Positions 53,136-63,229 of a DNA stretch of 64,000 nt are shown in pieces. The notes beneath the pieces are model-generated. The model did no database searches. It was not told the origin of the DNA and was given only the letters and a program-made list of their open reading frames with translations. The DNA lies in the NCBI RefSeq assembly GCF_004519315.1, contig NZ_SOZE01000003.1, positions 1 to 64,000 of the forward strand. The letters run 5' to 3'. Position numbers and translations under genes: made by a program. This DNA is from Mucilaginibacter psychrotolerans (GTDB lineage: Bacteria; Bacteroidota; Bacteroidia; Sphingobacteriales; Sphingobacteriaceae). Within the stretch, counting starts at the first letter, position 1; the number at the start of each line of letters is the position of its first letter.

Positions 53136-53240
53136 AGATGTGCAGATATGCGGATGTGCAAATATGCAGATGGATATAAATTACTCTGATGAATTAATTT
53201 TTGTATTAAACGTGACGGTCATTTGCACATCTGCACATTT
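53136..53240. repeat. Dispersed palindrome of GATGTGCAAAT words
   Basis: GATGTGCAAAT (53153-53163) is the exact reverse complement of ATTTGCACATC (53221-53231). The left side repeats the word in tandem (GATGTGCAGATATGCG), and the right side continues with TGCACATTT into the stop codon of the GT2 gene (53239-53241). It occupies the gap between two GT2 genes. Confidence 0.75.
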
Positions 53241-54189
53241 ACACTGTATCCTCAATTTGATACTTGTTGCGTTCCGGCGCGTTGCGGGATACCAGTTCGG
53301 CAACGAAACCTGTTAAAAACAGTTGCGAGCCCAATATAATGGCCACAATTGCTATATAAAACAAAGGGTTATCGGTAATGTCGCGATAGTGAAGTCCGTG
53401 TGCAATAAGATAAAGTTTTTCGCTGCTTATCCATATTGCCATAATAAAGCCCGTCAAAAAACTAATCGTGCCCATCATCCCGAAAAAATGCATCGGTCGC
53501 TTACCAAATTTGCCTACAAAGAATATTGATAACAAATCCAGGAAACCGTTAACAAAGCGGCTCATACCGAATTTGGTTTTGCCGTATTTACGTGCACGGT
53601 GCTCCACTACCTGCTCCCCAATTTTGGTGAACCCAGCCCATTTGGCCAGCACTGGTATGTAACGGTGCATTTCGCCGTACACTTCTATATTTTTTATCAC
53701 CGCCTTGCGGTAGGCTTTAAGCCCGCAATTAAAATCGTGCAGGTTATCAATCCCGCTCATTTTGCGCGTGGCCGCGTTGAAAAGCTTGGTGGGGATGGTT
53801 TTGCTCAAAGGGTCGTACCGTTTGGCTTTCCAGCCCGATACCAGATCGTATTTATCTTCGGTAATGCGGCGGTAAAGGCCGGGAATTTCGTCCGGGCTAT
53901 CCTGCAAATCGGCATCCATGGTTATAACCACATCGCCTTTTGTAGCTTCGAAGCCGGTATTCAGTGCGGCCGATTTACCGTAATTGCGCCTGAATTTAAT
54001 GCCACGGATATGCGGATTGCCCTCCTTTAGCTTCAAAATCATCTCCCACGACCCATCCTTGCTGCCGTCGTCAACTAAAATTATCTCGTACGAATAGCGG
54101 TTCTCGGCCATCACCTTACTTATCCATGAGGTAAGCTCGGGCAACGATTCTACTTCATCATACAACGGTACTACAACTGATATATCCAT
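53239..54189 (-). CDS. Polyprenol-phosphate glycosyltransferase (GT2, DPM1/GtrB-like)
   Basis: The 316-residue protein has VVVPLYDEVESLPEL at the start, LVDDGSKDGSW near 40, MDADLQDSPDEIP (DxD/QDxP) near 92 and two C-terminal membrane helices with FGMMGTISFLTGFIMAI (in part) and IVAIILGSQLFLTGF. The pattern matches enzymes that load a sugar on undecaprenyl phosphate (GtrB, ArnC, Dpm1). It could supply the GT87 enzyme at 27.8 kb or a similar one; this is inference. Its stop lies within the right arm of a repeat. Confidence 0.9.
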   Translation of the reverse strand: MDISVVVPLYDEVESLPELTSWISKVMAENRYSYEIILVDDGSKDGSWEMILKLKEGNPHIRGIKFRRNYGKSAALNTGFEATKGDVVITMDADLQDSPDEIPGLYRRITEDKYDLVSGWKAKRYDPLSKTIPTKLFNAATRKMSGIDNLHDFNCGLKAYRKAVIKNIEVYGEMHRYIPVLAKWAGFTKIGEQVVEHRARKYGKTKFGMSRFVNGFLDLLSIFFVGKFGKRPMHFFGMMGTISFLTGFIMAIWISSEKLYLIAHGLHYRDITDNPLFYIAIVAIILGSQLFLTGFVAELVSRNAPERNKYQIEDTV

Positions 54190-54347
54190 TTATTTGGAAA
54201 AGAAAAAAGCGGTTATGCCTGTTGGTGGCATGACTGCATTAGTGCAAAAATATAAAAAATAGGCATGGATTTAACGCCATGTTTATATAATAACGTGCCC
54301 GTTTGTTAAAAAACAATATATTAGCCTTTAAATCATACTGCTTAAAA

Positions 54348-56951
54348 ATGAAAAGTTATCAAAAGGCCCTCGGCCTGCTCCTGATGCTTTGCGCTATAGG
54401 CGCAAAAGCGCAAAACACCGATAAACCTGCACCTAAGTACGATCAGCACAAGGTGTTTAGCCCTTTGTTTTACCCGGATAGGAGCACCCTCTTCCGTTCA
54501 GCCTCTGGCGCACCAGGCGCAAAATATTGGCAAAACCGCGCCGATTATAAGATCGACGTAACCCTCGACACCCTAAAACACCGCCTCACGGGCAGTGTAA
54601 CCATTACTTATACCAATAACAGCCCCGATGCCCTTAACTTTTTATGGCTGCAAGCAGATCAGAATATCTACCGCGAAGATTCGCGCGGGCAGGCTACATC
54701 GGTTGTTGGCGGTGGGCGTTTTGCCAATACCGGCTTTACCAAAGGCTATGAAATAAAAGCGGTAACGCTTAGCAGCAGCAATAAAAGCGAGAAAGCCAAT
54801 TACATCGTAAACGATACCCGTATGCAGATACGCCTTAAAGATACCCTTAGGGCAAACGGCGCCAAACTACAGATAAAAATTGATTATGCCTACGATATAT
54901 CCGAGTACGGTACCGACCGCACAGGCCGCCTGAAAACCCCGCAGGGATGGATATATGATATTGCGCAATGGTACCCCCGCATGGAGGTTTACGACGATAT
55001 CAGCGGCTGGAACACCATCCCTTACTTAGGCTCATCGGAGTTTTACCTGGAGTACGGCAACTTCGATTATACCATTACTGCGCCGGCCAGCCTGGTGCTG
55101 GTGGGTTCGGGCGAGTTGATTAACCCAACGGAGGTGCTTACCCCAACGGCTTTAAAACGCCTTGCGCAGGCAAAAGCCAGCGATAAAACGGTAATGATAA
55201 AAGATTCGGCCGAAGTTTTGGCTGGCAATGCCTATGTTAAAAAGCCATCGCTCACCTGGCATTTCTTTTGCAAAAACTCACGCGACGTGGCCTGGGCAGC
55301 ATCCAAGGCTTTTGTGTGGGATGCTGCGCGCATCAACCTGTCTAATGGCAAAAAAGCACTGGCGCAATCGGTTTACCCTATTGCCAGCGGTGGCGTAGGC
55401 GCTTATGGCCGCTCTACCGAATATGTTAAGGCATCTATAGAACTGTATTCAGGCAAATGGTTTGAGTACACTTACCCGGTGGCTACCAACGTAGGCGGCC
55501 CGGTAAGTGGCATGGAGTACCCCGGCATTGTATTTTGTAGCCACGAAAGCCAGGGCGGCGGTCTTTGGGATGTTACCAACCACGAGTTTGGCCACAATTG
55601 GTTCCCTATGATCGTAGGCTCTAACGAGCGCAAGTACGCCTGGATGGACGAAGGCTTTAATACCTTTATCAATAAGGTGGATACCAAGGTATTCAACAAA
55701 GGTGAGTACTACACTAAAGACGATGTGCAGGGTGGCGCATCTTACATATTCAGCGATAATGCCGATGCCATCATGAACACGCCTGATGTGATACAGGGCG
55801 ATTACCTGGGCAACGCTGCCTACGAGAAACCAGCACAAGGGCTAATGATACTGCGCGAACAGATACTGGGCGAAGAACGCTTCGATTATGCATTTAAAAC
55901 CTATATCAAACGTTGGGCTTTTAAACACCCTACGCCATGGGATTTCTTCCACAGCATGGATAACGCAGCAGGAGAGGACCTTAGCTGGTTTTGGAACGAG
56001 TGGTTTCTGCAAACCTGGAAGCTCGACCAGGCTGTAAAAGAAATAAACTATACCGATAACGATGCTGCGAAAGGCTCTTTGATAACCATAGAGAACCTGG
56101 GCGAAATGGCGCTGCCGGTAACTGCTTTCATTATGGAAGAGAACGGCAAAAGCGGAACAGTAAAGCTACCAGCCGAAATTTGGCAGCGCGGTGGCACGTG
56201 GACATTCCCATACAAATCCACCTCGAAGATTTCGTACGTTATTCTTGACCCCGACCACGAACTGCCTGACGTGAATCCTGATAATAATGCACTGAGCGGC
56301 AAACTGGTTGCCAATGGTGTTACGGCAAAAGATGTTATCAATGCTTATATCAGCGCGGTTGGCGGAGAAGGCAAACTGAAGGACATTACCGACCTTACCG
56401 TTAAAGCCGACGGTGTGTTCCAGGGGGTGGATATCAAGATGACTGCTAAATACAAGGGGGCAGATAAGTTCAACCTGAATATCATTGCGCCGGCATATAA
56501 CAACTTCGTGTTATCTAATATCGTTATCAACGGCGATAGTGTAAAGCTGAAACAATTCAATAACCCAGCGGTGGTAAGTAAGGAAGAAAATCCGAAGATC
56601 CGCAACCGCTACCGCATATTCCCGGAGCTGGATTACGATAAAACAGGTTATAAACTTGAACTGGCACCCGTAATGCAGGTGGTTGATGGGCAACTAACCT
56701 ACCTTATTACGGTAACTAACCCCGAAGGCGTACGTGCAAGGCAATATTACGACCCAAAAACCGGCTTTAAAATCAAACGCGTTAATGATGGGGCGGGCAG
56801 CAGCCCATCGGTGTACAGTAATTACCAAACCATTGTAACCGGCGTAAAAATACCATATACCGAAAAAACCGCTATTGGTGGTGTAGCCACCGAATTTAAA
56901 GTAACCGGCGCTACGGTAAACAGCGGCTTGACAAGCGACGATTTTAAATAG
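54348..56951 (+). CDS. M1-family zinc metallopeptidase, secreted
   Basis: The ATG at 54348-54350 gives a signal peptide ([16 protein letters not shown]) and an 867-residue protein; an upstream in-frame ATG is not needed. The catalytic block is NHEFGHNW (His412 to His416) with the third ligand in WMDEGFNTF (Glu near 435), and [11 protein letters not shown] is the substrate-binding (GxMEN-like) loop. The C-terminal part (after about 650) is a beta-rich domain not needed for catalysis. It probably trims peptides in the periplasm or outside. A strong terminator follows. Confidence 0.92.
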   Translation: MKSYQKALGLLLMLCAIGAKAQNTDKPAPKYDQHKVFSPLFYPDRSTLFRSASGAPGAKYWQNRADYKIDVTLDTLKHRLTGSVTITYTNNSPDALNFLWLQADQNIYREDSRGQATSVVGGGRFANTGFTKGYEIKAVTLSSSNKSEKANYIVNDTRMQIRLKDTLRANGAKLQIKIDYAYDISEYGTDRTGRLKTPQGWIYDIAQWYPRMEVYDDISGWNTIPYLGSSEFYLEYGNFDYTITAPASLVLVGSGELINPTEVLTPTALKRLAQAKASDKTVMIKDSAEVLAGNAYVKKPSLTWHFFCKNSRDVAWAASKAFVWDAARINLSNGKKALAQSVYPIASGGVGAYGRSTEYVKASIELYSGKWFEYTYPVATNVGGPVSGMEYPGIVFCSHESQGGGLWDVTNHEFGHNWFPMIVGSNERKYAWMDEGFNTFINKVDTKVFNKGEYYTKDDVQGGASYIFSDNADAIMNTPDVIQGDYLGNAAYEKPAQGLMILREQILGEERFDYAFKTYIKRWAFKHPTPWDFFHSMDNAAGEDLSWFWNEWFLQTWKLDQAVKEINYTDNDAAKGSLITIENLGEMALPVTAFIMEENGKSGTVKLPAEIWQRGGTWTFPYKSTSKISYVILDPDHELPDVNPDNNALSGKLVANGVTAKDVINAYISAVGGEGKLKDITDLTVKADGVFQGVDIKMTAKYKGADKFNLNIIAPAYNNFVLSNIVINGDSVKLKQFNNPAVVSKEENPKIRNRYRIFPELDYDKTGYKLELAPVMQVVDGQLTYLITVTNPEGVRARQYYDPKTGFKIKRVNDGAGSSPSVYSNYQTIVTGVKIPYTEKTAIGGVATEFKVTGATVNSGLTSDDFK

Positions 56952-56975
56952 GCAATAGTCTTTTATGAAATGCAA

Positions 56976-57009
56976 ACGGCCCCGGCAATGCTTAGGGGCC
57001 GTTTTTTTT
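56976..57009 (+). terminator. Rho-independent terminator of the M1 peptidase gene
   Basis: ACGGCCCC (56976-56983) pairs with GGGGCCGT (56995-57002), and an eight-base T-run follows. It lies 25 nt past the stop codon. Confidence 0.92.
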
Positions 57010-57031
57010 ATACGCGTTTTATGAATTAGTA

Positions 57032-57039
57032 TACATTTG
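57032..57039 (+). promoter_or_regulatory. Candidate -7 box of the TonB-domain gene pair
   Basis: TACATTTG matches TAnnTTTG and lies 36 nt before the ATG at 57075, a normal leader length. A -33 TTG is not evident. The box is just past the upstream terminator. Confidence 0.45.
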
Positions 57040-57074
57040 CTATATTTAATTCATGTAACCATTGCCCTTATCGA

Positions 57075-58040
57075 ATGATAAAAACTTTACCTATACTGCT
57101 ATTTAGTTGCCTGCTGAGTTTAGCTGCGATAGCTCAAAAATCGAAAAAAGATGCTGTGCGGCACGATTCAACAGCTTACTATATGCGTAACCAATATGAT
57201 ATGGCTCTGAACCAAGCCACTGCAGAATTTCTGCGACTTATAATTAAAGTTGATTCGGGTATGTACGAAATACAGGATTACTACCCCGACGGAACGCTTC
57301 GTTTGCTGGCAAAATCATACAGTGGTGAAAGGAATTTTGAGCCTGGTGCCAACGGAGTATATACTGAATATTACAAGAGTGGCCGAAAAAAGTTAGTAAA
57401 ACAATACATAAAAGGTAAGCAGGTGGGTAACGACAGCGCTTATTACGCTAACGGAAAACTTTACAGAGTAATAAGCTATGATAGTGGTGAAGCATTCCTG
57501 AAAACCTGCCTCGATTCAACAGGTAAATTGCTTGCGGATAATGGAAACGGTAGCTGGGTAAACATGAACCCATTTGATGATTTGGAAACATTTACCGGTG
57601 CTGTTGTTAACGGAAAAGAAGACGGTATTTGGATACAAAGATTTGCAGGCGACACAGCCACCTATAAAATTCAGAATAAAAATGGAATGCGCTTGCCCAA
57701 CGAGCAATTGCATGTTCGGCAGATATTTCAGGCAGTTGAACAACAGCCCAGTTTTGGCGGCGGCGATTCTGCGTTTGGTCAATTCCTAAGCTACACCTTA
57801 AGATACCCCGATTACGCACGCGAACATAAAATAACGGGCCGTGTAATTTTAACTTTTGTGGTAGAGGCTAATGGCCACTTAACGGACATTAAGGTCTTGC
57901 GTTCGCCAGACGAAAGTTTGAGTAAAGAAGCGCTTCGTGTAATGAAGTTATCGCCTGCGTGGCGGCCAGGGATTCAAAACGGCAGGCCCGTACGTGTTCA
58001 GTTTTCTGTACCCATAGCATTTGCCTTATCCAATGACTAA
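57075..58040 (+). CDS. Secreted protein with MORN-like repeats and a TonB C-terminal domain
   Basis: The 321-residue protein has a signal peptide (LPILLFSCLLSLAAIAQ). A central set of short toolbox-like repeats follows (YYPDGTLRLLAKSYS, YYKSGRKKLVKQYIKGK, YYANGKLYRVISYD), then a TonB C-terminal domain (GRVILTFVVEANGHLTDIKV, KLSPAWRPGIQNGRPVRVQF, in parts). It lacks the membrane anchor of a true TonB, so it is probably a free periplasmic protein. A paralogue overlaps its 3' end by 8 nt. Confidence 0.87.
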   Translation: MIKTLPILLFSCLLSLAAIAQKSKKDAVRHDSTAYYMRNQYDMALNQATAEFLRLIIKVDSGMYEIQDYYPDGTLRLLAKSYSGERNFEPGANGVYTEYYKSGRKKLVKQYIKGKQVGNDSAYYANGKLYRVISYDSGEAFLKTCLDSTGKLLADNGNGSWVNMNPFDDLETFTGAVVNGKEDGIWIQRFAGDTATYKIQNKNGMRLPNEQLHVRQIFQAVEQQPSFGGGDSAFGQFLSYTLRYPDYAREHKITGRVILTFVVEANGHLTDIKVLRSPDESLSKEALRVMKLSPAWRPGIQNGRPVRVQFSVPIAFALSND

Positions 58041-58994
58041 GAGAGCTTTTATTAACTTGTTTTTTTGCCTTTGCCTTTGCATAGGCATGGCAGCGCAGGC
58101 TCAAAAACGGGATACCGCGGCGTATTATATGTACAATAATGGCAAGATGGCCGAAAGCAAGGAGGCAGCCGATTTTGTAAGGATTTTATTACCGCCTGAT
58201 AGTACGGTTGATAAAGGCCTCATTACCGTGAATGATGTATTTAAAGATGGCAGACGCAAAGCTATGGCCCATACTTATATCAACTCGCCATATATAGAGA
58301 ATGGCTTGCAGGGCCCATATATCGAATACTTTCATAACGGCCACCGCAAGTACATCCGCACCTATGATAACGGCAACCTTACCGGCGAATGCCTCAGCTA
58401 TTTCCCTAACGGTAAGTTATATTCGGTAATAGATTATACCGCCAATGGCCCAATCCTTAAACAATGTTCCGACTCTACCGGCAAGGTGCTGACAGAAGAG
58501 GGTAATGGTACCTGGATAAAAACCAGTGCCGATTTCGAATATGTAGCACAAGGGCCTGTTAAAAATGGGCACGAGGATGGAGAATGGATGGGCACTATAA
58601 ACGATGGGAAAACCGAAAAAGCAGTTTATCAAAATGTCAAGCTGATATCAGGCCCAGATTTTGATATGTCCATGCCCGATGTGTACACATCTGTAGATGT
58701 GCAGCCGCAGTTCCCGGGGGAGAGGGAGGCTTCGCACGTTACTTAGCGCGCGTTATTCGTTACCCTGTTGCGGCTTTTAATGCCAAGGTGCAAGGGCGCA
58801 TTATCATTACTTTTGTGGTAGAAAAAGACGGCACTCTAAGCAATATAAAAGTGCTGCGCGGCATCGGTAGCAGTTGCGACGAAGAAGCCATCCGGGCCAT
58901 AAAGGCATGCCCACCATGGTTGCCGGGCATGCAAAAAGGAAAGCCGGTACGTGTGCAATATTCGGTGCCCATAGCGTTTAGCCTTGGGAAATAA
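58033..58994 (+). pseudogene. Paralogue of the preceding TonB-domain protein, frameshifted in a G-run
   Basis: The frame starts at ATG 58033-58035 with a signal peptide (LFFCLCLCIGMAAQAQ), has the same repeats (YFHNGHRKYIRTYDNG, YFPNGKLYSVIDY), and stops at 58746 after QPQFPGERE. One additional G in the five-G run 58716-58720 restores GGEGGFARYLARVIRYP and joins it to the rest (GRIIITFVVEKDGTLSNIKV), to TAA 58992-58994. The repaired product would be 320 residues, against 321 for the neighbour. The defect could be a true mutation, a slippery phase-variable run or a sequence error. Confidence 0.88.
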
Positions 58995-59019
58995 TCGAAA
59001 TTAGATCCAAAGGTTTTAC

Positions 59020-60519
59020 CTAAGCCAACCCTAACAACTTGCTCGTACGCGCTCGCGTTGCGTCGGCCAATGCTTCGTCGTTAGTAAGTGATTGCCCGTA
59101 GGAGGGTATCATCTGCTTCAGCTTGGCCTGCCACTCGGGGGTTTTTAATTTGTCTTTAAAGCAACGCTCTATCAGTTCTATCATAATAGGTACAGATGTT
59201 GATGCACCCGGTGAAGCACCCAGCAGGGCAGATATGCTGCCATCTGCCGCAGTAACTACCTCGGTGCCAAATTGGAGCACGCCTGTATTTTTAGCATCTT
59301 TTTTGATCACCTGCACGCGTTGACCGGCAACCTCCAATTCCCAATCCTTAGCATCGGCCTCGGGGAAGTATTCTTTAAGAGCGTTTAGTCGGTCGGTTGG
59401 TGATTGCAGCACCTGGCCTATAAGATATTTGGTGAGATCCCAGTTGTCGCGGCCCACGGCAAGCAGTGGTAATAAGTTATTGAGTTTTATAGAACCGAAC
59501 AAATCCAACAGCGAGCCTTTCTTGAGGAAGCGTGTAGAGAAACCTGCGTAAGGACCAAAAAGCAAGGCTTTTTTGCCCCCGATCATACGGGTATCCAAAT
59601 GCGGTACGCTCATAGGCGGCGCGCCTACCGATGCCTTGCCATAAACCTTGGAATTATGCTTTGCCACTACGGCCGGGTTATTACATACCAGCCATTGCCC
59701 GCTTACGGGGAAGCCGCCGAAGCCCTTGCTCTCGGCAATGCCCGATTTTTGCAGCAGGGGTAAAGCACCGCCACCCGCACCTACGAATACGAATTTGGCG
59801 TTCAGCCTGCGCTTTTGTCCGCTGGCTTTATCGGTAACTTTAAGGCGCCAGGTGTTATCCTTATCGCGTTTGATATCGTCTACGTCGTGATTCAGGGCCA
59901 GACTTACGTTAGGCTGCTGCTCCAGCCAACTAAATAAAGTGCAGGTAAGTGCACCGAAATTTACATCTGTACCTATATCCATATAAGTGCCTGCAATTTT
60001 TTGTCCGGCATCGCGGCCTTCAATCACCAACGGCATCCATTTTTTTAGTTCCGCGTGGTTTTCGGAGTATAGCATATCCTTAAAAAAATGATGCTTCGCC
60101 ATGGCATCGAAACGTTTCTTTAGATAATCTACATTATCGGCACCCCAAACAAAGCTGATATGCGGTGTTTTACTGATAAAATCCTGGGGTTTACCAACGA
60201 ATTTCTTATCTACCAGGTGAGCCCAAAATTCTTTCGTTATCTCAAATTGCTCGGCAATCTGCACGGCTTTCTCGGCAGATACGCTACCGTCTTTCTTCTG
60301 CGGTGTGTAATTGAGCTCACAAAAGGCAGAATGACCTGTGCCCGCATTGTTCATGGCATCAGAACTTTCGGCAGCAATGGTATCCAGCCTTTCGAAAATT
60401 TCTATCGACAAATCGGGCTGCAGTTCTTTCAGCATTACCCCAAGTGTAGCGCTCATAATACCTGCGCCAATCAAAACTACATCAACCGTTGAATCTGAAA
60501 CTGTATTGCCCTTGCTCAT
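59020..60519 (-). CDS. mqo: Malate:quinone oxidoreductase
   Basis: The ATG at 60517-60519 gives [20 protein letters not shown]; an in-frame TTG upstream adds residues not typical for the family. The 499-residue protein has the FAD-binding [28 protein letters not shown] (in part) near 70, [12 protein letters not shown] near 285 and a C-terminal [13 protein letters not shown]. It oxidises malate to oxaloacetate and passes electrons to quinone at the inner membrane, in the TCA cycle. It is a single-gene unit convergent with the TonB-domain pair. Confidence 0.95.
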   Translation of the reverse strand: MSKGNTVSDSTVDVVLIGAGIMSATLGVMLKELQPDLSIEIFERLDTIAAESSDAMNNAGTGHSAFCELNYTPQKKDGSVSAEKAVQIAEQFEITKEFWAHLVDKKFVGKPQDFISKTPHISFVWGADNVDYLKKRFDAMAKHHFFKDMLYSENHAELKKWMPLVIEGRDAGQKIAGTYMDIGTDVNFGALTCTLFSWLEQQPNVSLALNHDVDDIKRDKDNTWRLKVTDKASGQKRRLNAKFVFVGAGGGALPLLQKSGIAESKGFGGFPVSGQWLVCNNPAVVAKHNSKVYGKASVGAPPMSVPHLDTRMIGGKKALLFGPYAGFSTRFLKKGSLLDLFGSIKLNNLLPLLAVGRDNWDLTKYLIGQVLQSPTDRLNALKEYFPEADAKDWELEVAGQRVQVIKKDAKNTGVLQFGTEVVTAADGSISALLGASPGASTSVPIMIELIERCFKDKLKTPEWQAKLKQMIPSYGQSLTNDEALADATRARTSKLLGLA

Positions 60520-60805
60520 TGTTAGTATTGAATGTGTTAAAGATACACTCAATTATTTATTTGAAAGATGAAAATTTATGCCTGTAGATGACGAAAAAGC
60601 CAAACCACTTGCCAGGGTGAGCGGCAATAGTGCGTGTTACGGTGAATTCGCCATAAATCAGGCAATTTTAGTAAATTTTGCCCAAAAAACTGTCATAAAA
60701 AGGTTTAAACAGCTATTTTAAAATTTAGTTTGTTAGGCTTGTATTGGCCTTGTTCCACACAAAAGGGTTTGCCACTTGTATAATGTACTATAATCATACC
60801 CAACC

Positions 60806-61327
60806 ATGGCCAGGAACATATTCATATTATCCGTATTTGCTATAGCGCTTGTTGCCGCATGCAACAACAATACCAGTAAACCCAAGCCGGTATCTAATAC
60901 GCTAAGCAAAACTGCAATTACGCTCAACGGTAAGAAAGACAGTGTGATAAACAACCCTGATAAAAACTACGGCAATGCTACTATTGCCGAGCCCTGTGTA
61001 AAGTGCCTCATTACTGCTGTAAAAGCAGATGAAAATTACAAAAAGGTTGTAAAGACCGAAAAAGACATCAAATTCGTTGTAAACTATGTAAAAAACCTGC
61101 AAATTGGGGGTGAGGACATAAACCAAGCAAAGGCAACTAATGCTTTACGGGTAGATGTAATAGACAAAATACCGGCCCAGCACCGGGTGGCTACTTATAT
61201 TTACGATAATAGCGTGGCAAAACTCTATTTGTTGGCTAAAAACACGCCCATCGAACTAAAAACAGATACCATTTTGCTGAAAAAGATTAGAAATGGTTGC
61301 TACTGGGGAGTTGTTTCGGGTAAATAG
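60806..61327 (+). CDS. Small lipoprotein of unknown function
   Basis: The 173-residue protein starts with a signal ending in a lipobox (FILSVFAIALVAAC, cysteine near 19) followed by an N/K/P-rich linker. A CVKC motif lies in AEPCVKCLITAVKADE near residue 70, and a fourth cysteine in RNGCYWGVV is near the end. The CxxC pair might form a disulfide or bind a metal. I do not recognise the family. It precedes glnII by 277 nt, and a link to nitrogen metabolism is only positional. Confidence 0.77.
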   Translation: MARNIFILSVFAIALVAACNNNTSKPKPVSNTLSKTAITLNGKKDSVINNPDKNYGNATIAEPCVKCLITAVKADENYKKVVKTEKDIKFVVNYVKNLQIGGEDINQAKATNALRVDVIDKIPAQHRVATYIYDNSVAKLYLLAKNTPIELKTDTILLKKIRNGCYWGVVSGK

Positions 61328-61362
61328 CCACCCTTTGCAGGTAGGCAGCAATTAATTTTAAT

Positions 61363-61374
61363 TATGCGCGCATA
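61363..61374. promoter_or_regulatory. 12-bp palindrome in the glnII upstream region
   Basis: TATGCGCGCATA is perfectly self-complementary and lies 231 nt upstream of glnII in a very A+T-rich 277-nt leader, where GC-rich dyads stand out. It may be an operator. The rest of this gap holds A+T-rich sequence with GATATTTG (61510-61517 region), one base off a -7 box. No sigma-54 box was found. Confidence 0.35.
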
Positions 61375-61604
61375 GTAAATTATTGCGCGTTCTTTTGTTT
61401 TATATCAATTACTTATCTATTACCATAGAATTGATAGTTATTTAATTGATTTATGAATTTATAAAGCCATTTATTGTAAATTTTTATAATTTTTATAAAA
61501 AACGCTATGATATTTGTAAAAATGAATTAAATTCGCATTGTAGAACATAGTGAAAGCTCAACGAGAACTATAATTTAAACTTAAAATTACAAAATTCATT
61601 AAAA

Positions 61605-62615
61605 ATGGCAACAAAACTTGAGTACATCTGGCTGGATGGGTACAAACCGACACAAAGCTTACGTAGCAAAACTAAAATTGTTAAATCTTTCAGCGGTAAA
61701 GTTGAAGATTTGGATAACTGGAGCTTTGACGGTTCATCAACCGAGCAGGCACCAGGTGGTTCATCTGATTGCGTTTTAAAACCTGTATTTACATGCCCTG
61801 ATCCGCAACGTAAAGATGCGTACCTGGTAATGTGCGAAGTATTGGATTCAAAAGGCGTTGCTCATGAATCTAATGGCCGTGCACTTATCCAGGATGATGA
61901 CAACGATTTTTGGTTTGGCTTTGAGCAGGAGTACTTCCTTTGGGATCCTGCAACCAATAAACCACTTGGTTTCCCGGCAGGTGGCTACCCAGGTCCACAG
62001 GGTCCTTACTATTGCTCGGTAGGTGCTAACAATGCTTTCGGTCGCGACATTGTAGAAGAGCACTTAGATGCTTGTTTAGATGCGGGCTTAAACGTTGAAG
62101 GTATCAACGCTGAGGTTGCTGCCGGTCAGTGGGAGTTCCAGATATTTGCAAAAGGCGCTAAAGAAGCCGGCGATCAAATTTGGGTTGCCCGTTATTTACT
62201 AGAGCGTATCGGCGAAAAGTTCGGCGTATCAATCAACTACCATTGCAAACCATTGGGTACTTTAGACTGGAACGGTTCTGGTATGCACGCCAACTTCTCT
62301 AACACAACTTTACGTACTGCAAACAGCAAAGAAACTTTTACCGCTATTTGCGAGGCATTCCGCCCTGCGGTTGCTGAGTGCGTTGCTGTATATGGTGCTG
62401 ATAACCACTTGCGTTTAACCGGCAAACACGAAACTGCTTCTATTACCGATTTCAGCTACGGTGTTTCTGACCGCGGTGCTTCTATCCGTATCCCACTTTA
62501 CACAGTTGATCACGATTGGAGCGGTTACCTGGAAGATCGTCGCCCTAACTCGGCTGCAGATCCATACAAAGTTGCTGCTGTAATCATCAAAACTGTTAAA
62601 TCAGCAAAATTATAA
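61605..62615 (+). CDS. glnII: Glutamine synthetase type II (beta-grasp)
   Basis: The 336-residue protein is of the eukaryote-like GSII form, with YIWLDGYKPTQSLRSKTK at the start, NWSFDGSSTEQAPG, the metal/glutamate block GFEQEYFLWD near 101, NAEVAAGQWEFQI near 165, and the ammonium/ATP region HANFSNTTLR and HETASITDFSYG. It forms glutamine from glutamate, ammonia and ATP in the cytoplasm. Codon choice is notably uniform (GCT, GTT, CGT), as in strongly expressed genes. A terminator follows closely. Confidence 0.95.
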   Translation: MATKLEYIWLDGYKPTQSLRSKTKIVKSFSGKVEDLDNWSFDGSSTEQAPGGSSDCVLKPVFTCPDPQRKDAYLVMCEVLDSKGVAHESNGRALIQDDDNDFWFGFEQEYFLWDPATNKPLGFPAGGYPGPQGPYYCSVGANNAFGRDIVEEHLDACLDAGLNVEGINAEVAAGQWEFQIFAKGAKEAGDQIWVARYLLERIGEKFGVSINYHCKPLGTLDWNGSGMHANFSNTTLRTANSKETFTAICEAFRPAVAECVAVYGADNHLRLTGKHETASITDFSYGVSDRGASIRIPLYTVDHDWSGYLEDRRPNSAADPYKVAAVIIKTVKSAKL

Positions 62616-62641
62616 TACCCCTTTTTATTAACTGATCTTAT

Positions 62642-62673
62642 ATCCCCCGCTTAACTACCGGGGGATTTTTTTT
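62642..62673 (+). terminator. Rho-independent terminator of glnII
   Basis: ATCCCCCG (62642-62649) pairs with CGGGGGAT (62659-62666), followed by an eight-base T-run. The stem overlaps the 3' end of the convergent cyclotransferase gene, whose stop codon is at 62651-62653 in the loop. Confidence 0.92.
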
Positions 62674-63064
62674 GCCCTATATATTCCAGATAATTGCCCG
62701 AGGTAATCTCCGGTGATCCCTCAACGGGTAAGTTATATACATACACCCAAGCATTCTTATCGCCATCATTTGTAACGATAGGGCAATTTATCCGCTGGTA
62801 TAAATTGGGTTGATCTTCAAGCGGCCCAACTCCTTCGTAAGCATCAAGTACCTGCAATACATCGTCGGTATCTACACTATAAATGTTGCCATGAATAAAA
62901 TAACCCGCGGCGTCGAACATCAAGCCGGGATATTCGCCAATATCGTACAGCCGCCCTTTTATTTTGCCTGCACTCAAAAAAGCGCAGTGTTTTTTAAGAT
63001 AAATGCCAAATTCGTTATCCTTTTGCAATAAAGTGCCGTAAACAAACAACAGATGGGTTGGCAT
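62651..63064 (-). CDS. Gamma-glutamylcyclotransferase-like (AIG2) protein
   Basis: The ATG at 63062-63064 gives MPTHLLFVYGTLL, with YGTL as the substrate-binding loop of the family; a longer frame to 63103 is less typical. The 137-residue protein has LDAYEGVG near 73 with the catalytic glutamate, and YVYNLP near 108. It would cleave gamma-glutamyl peptides or gamma-glutamylamines with 5-oxoproline release. Flanked by two glutamine-synthetase genes, it might act in glutamyl metabolism, which is inference from position. Its last codons lie inside the glnII terminator. Confidence 0.85.
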   Translation of the reverse strand: MPTHLLFVYGTLLQKDNEFGIYLKKHCAFLSAGKIKGRLYDIGEYPGLMFDAAGYFIHGNIYSVDTDDVLQVLDAYEGVGPLEDQPNLYQRINCPIVTNDGDKNAWVYVYNLPVEGSPEITSGNYLEYIGQKKSPGS

Positions 63065-63134
63065 GTTTAAAGGTAGCAAAATTGCCTTGTTTGGTTTGCG
63101 CAAAATAATACGAATGCGGATTGGTTTATCGTAT

Positions 63135-63142
63135 TATCTTTG
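63135..63142 (+). promoter_or_regulatory. Candidate -7 box of the second glutamine-synthetase-family gene
   Basis: TATCTTTG matches TAnnTTTG and lies 88 nt before the ATG at 63230. The -33 region is not clear. Confidence 0.38.
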
Positions 63143-63229
63143 CAACCCCTAATACTGTAGGCGGCTGCTATGCAACATCCGTCATATTATATTTATCTTG
63201 CTTAAATTGCCATTTTATACTAAGCCATC

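Noticed and set aside
58033..58746. A stand-alone TonB-region protein ending at 58746
   Set aside because: The end is an artefact of the G-run frameshift; the paralogue just upstream continues with the same TonB domain, which is found in the next frame to 58994.
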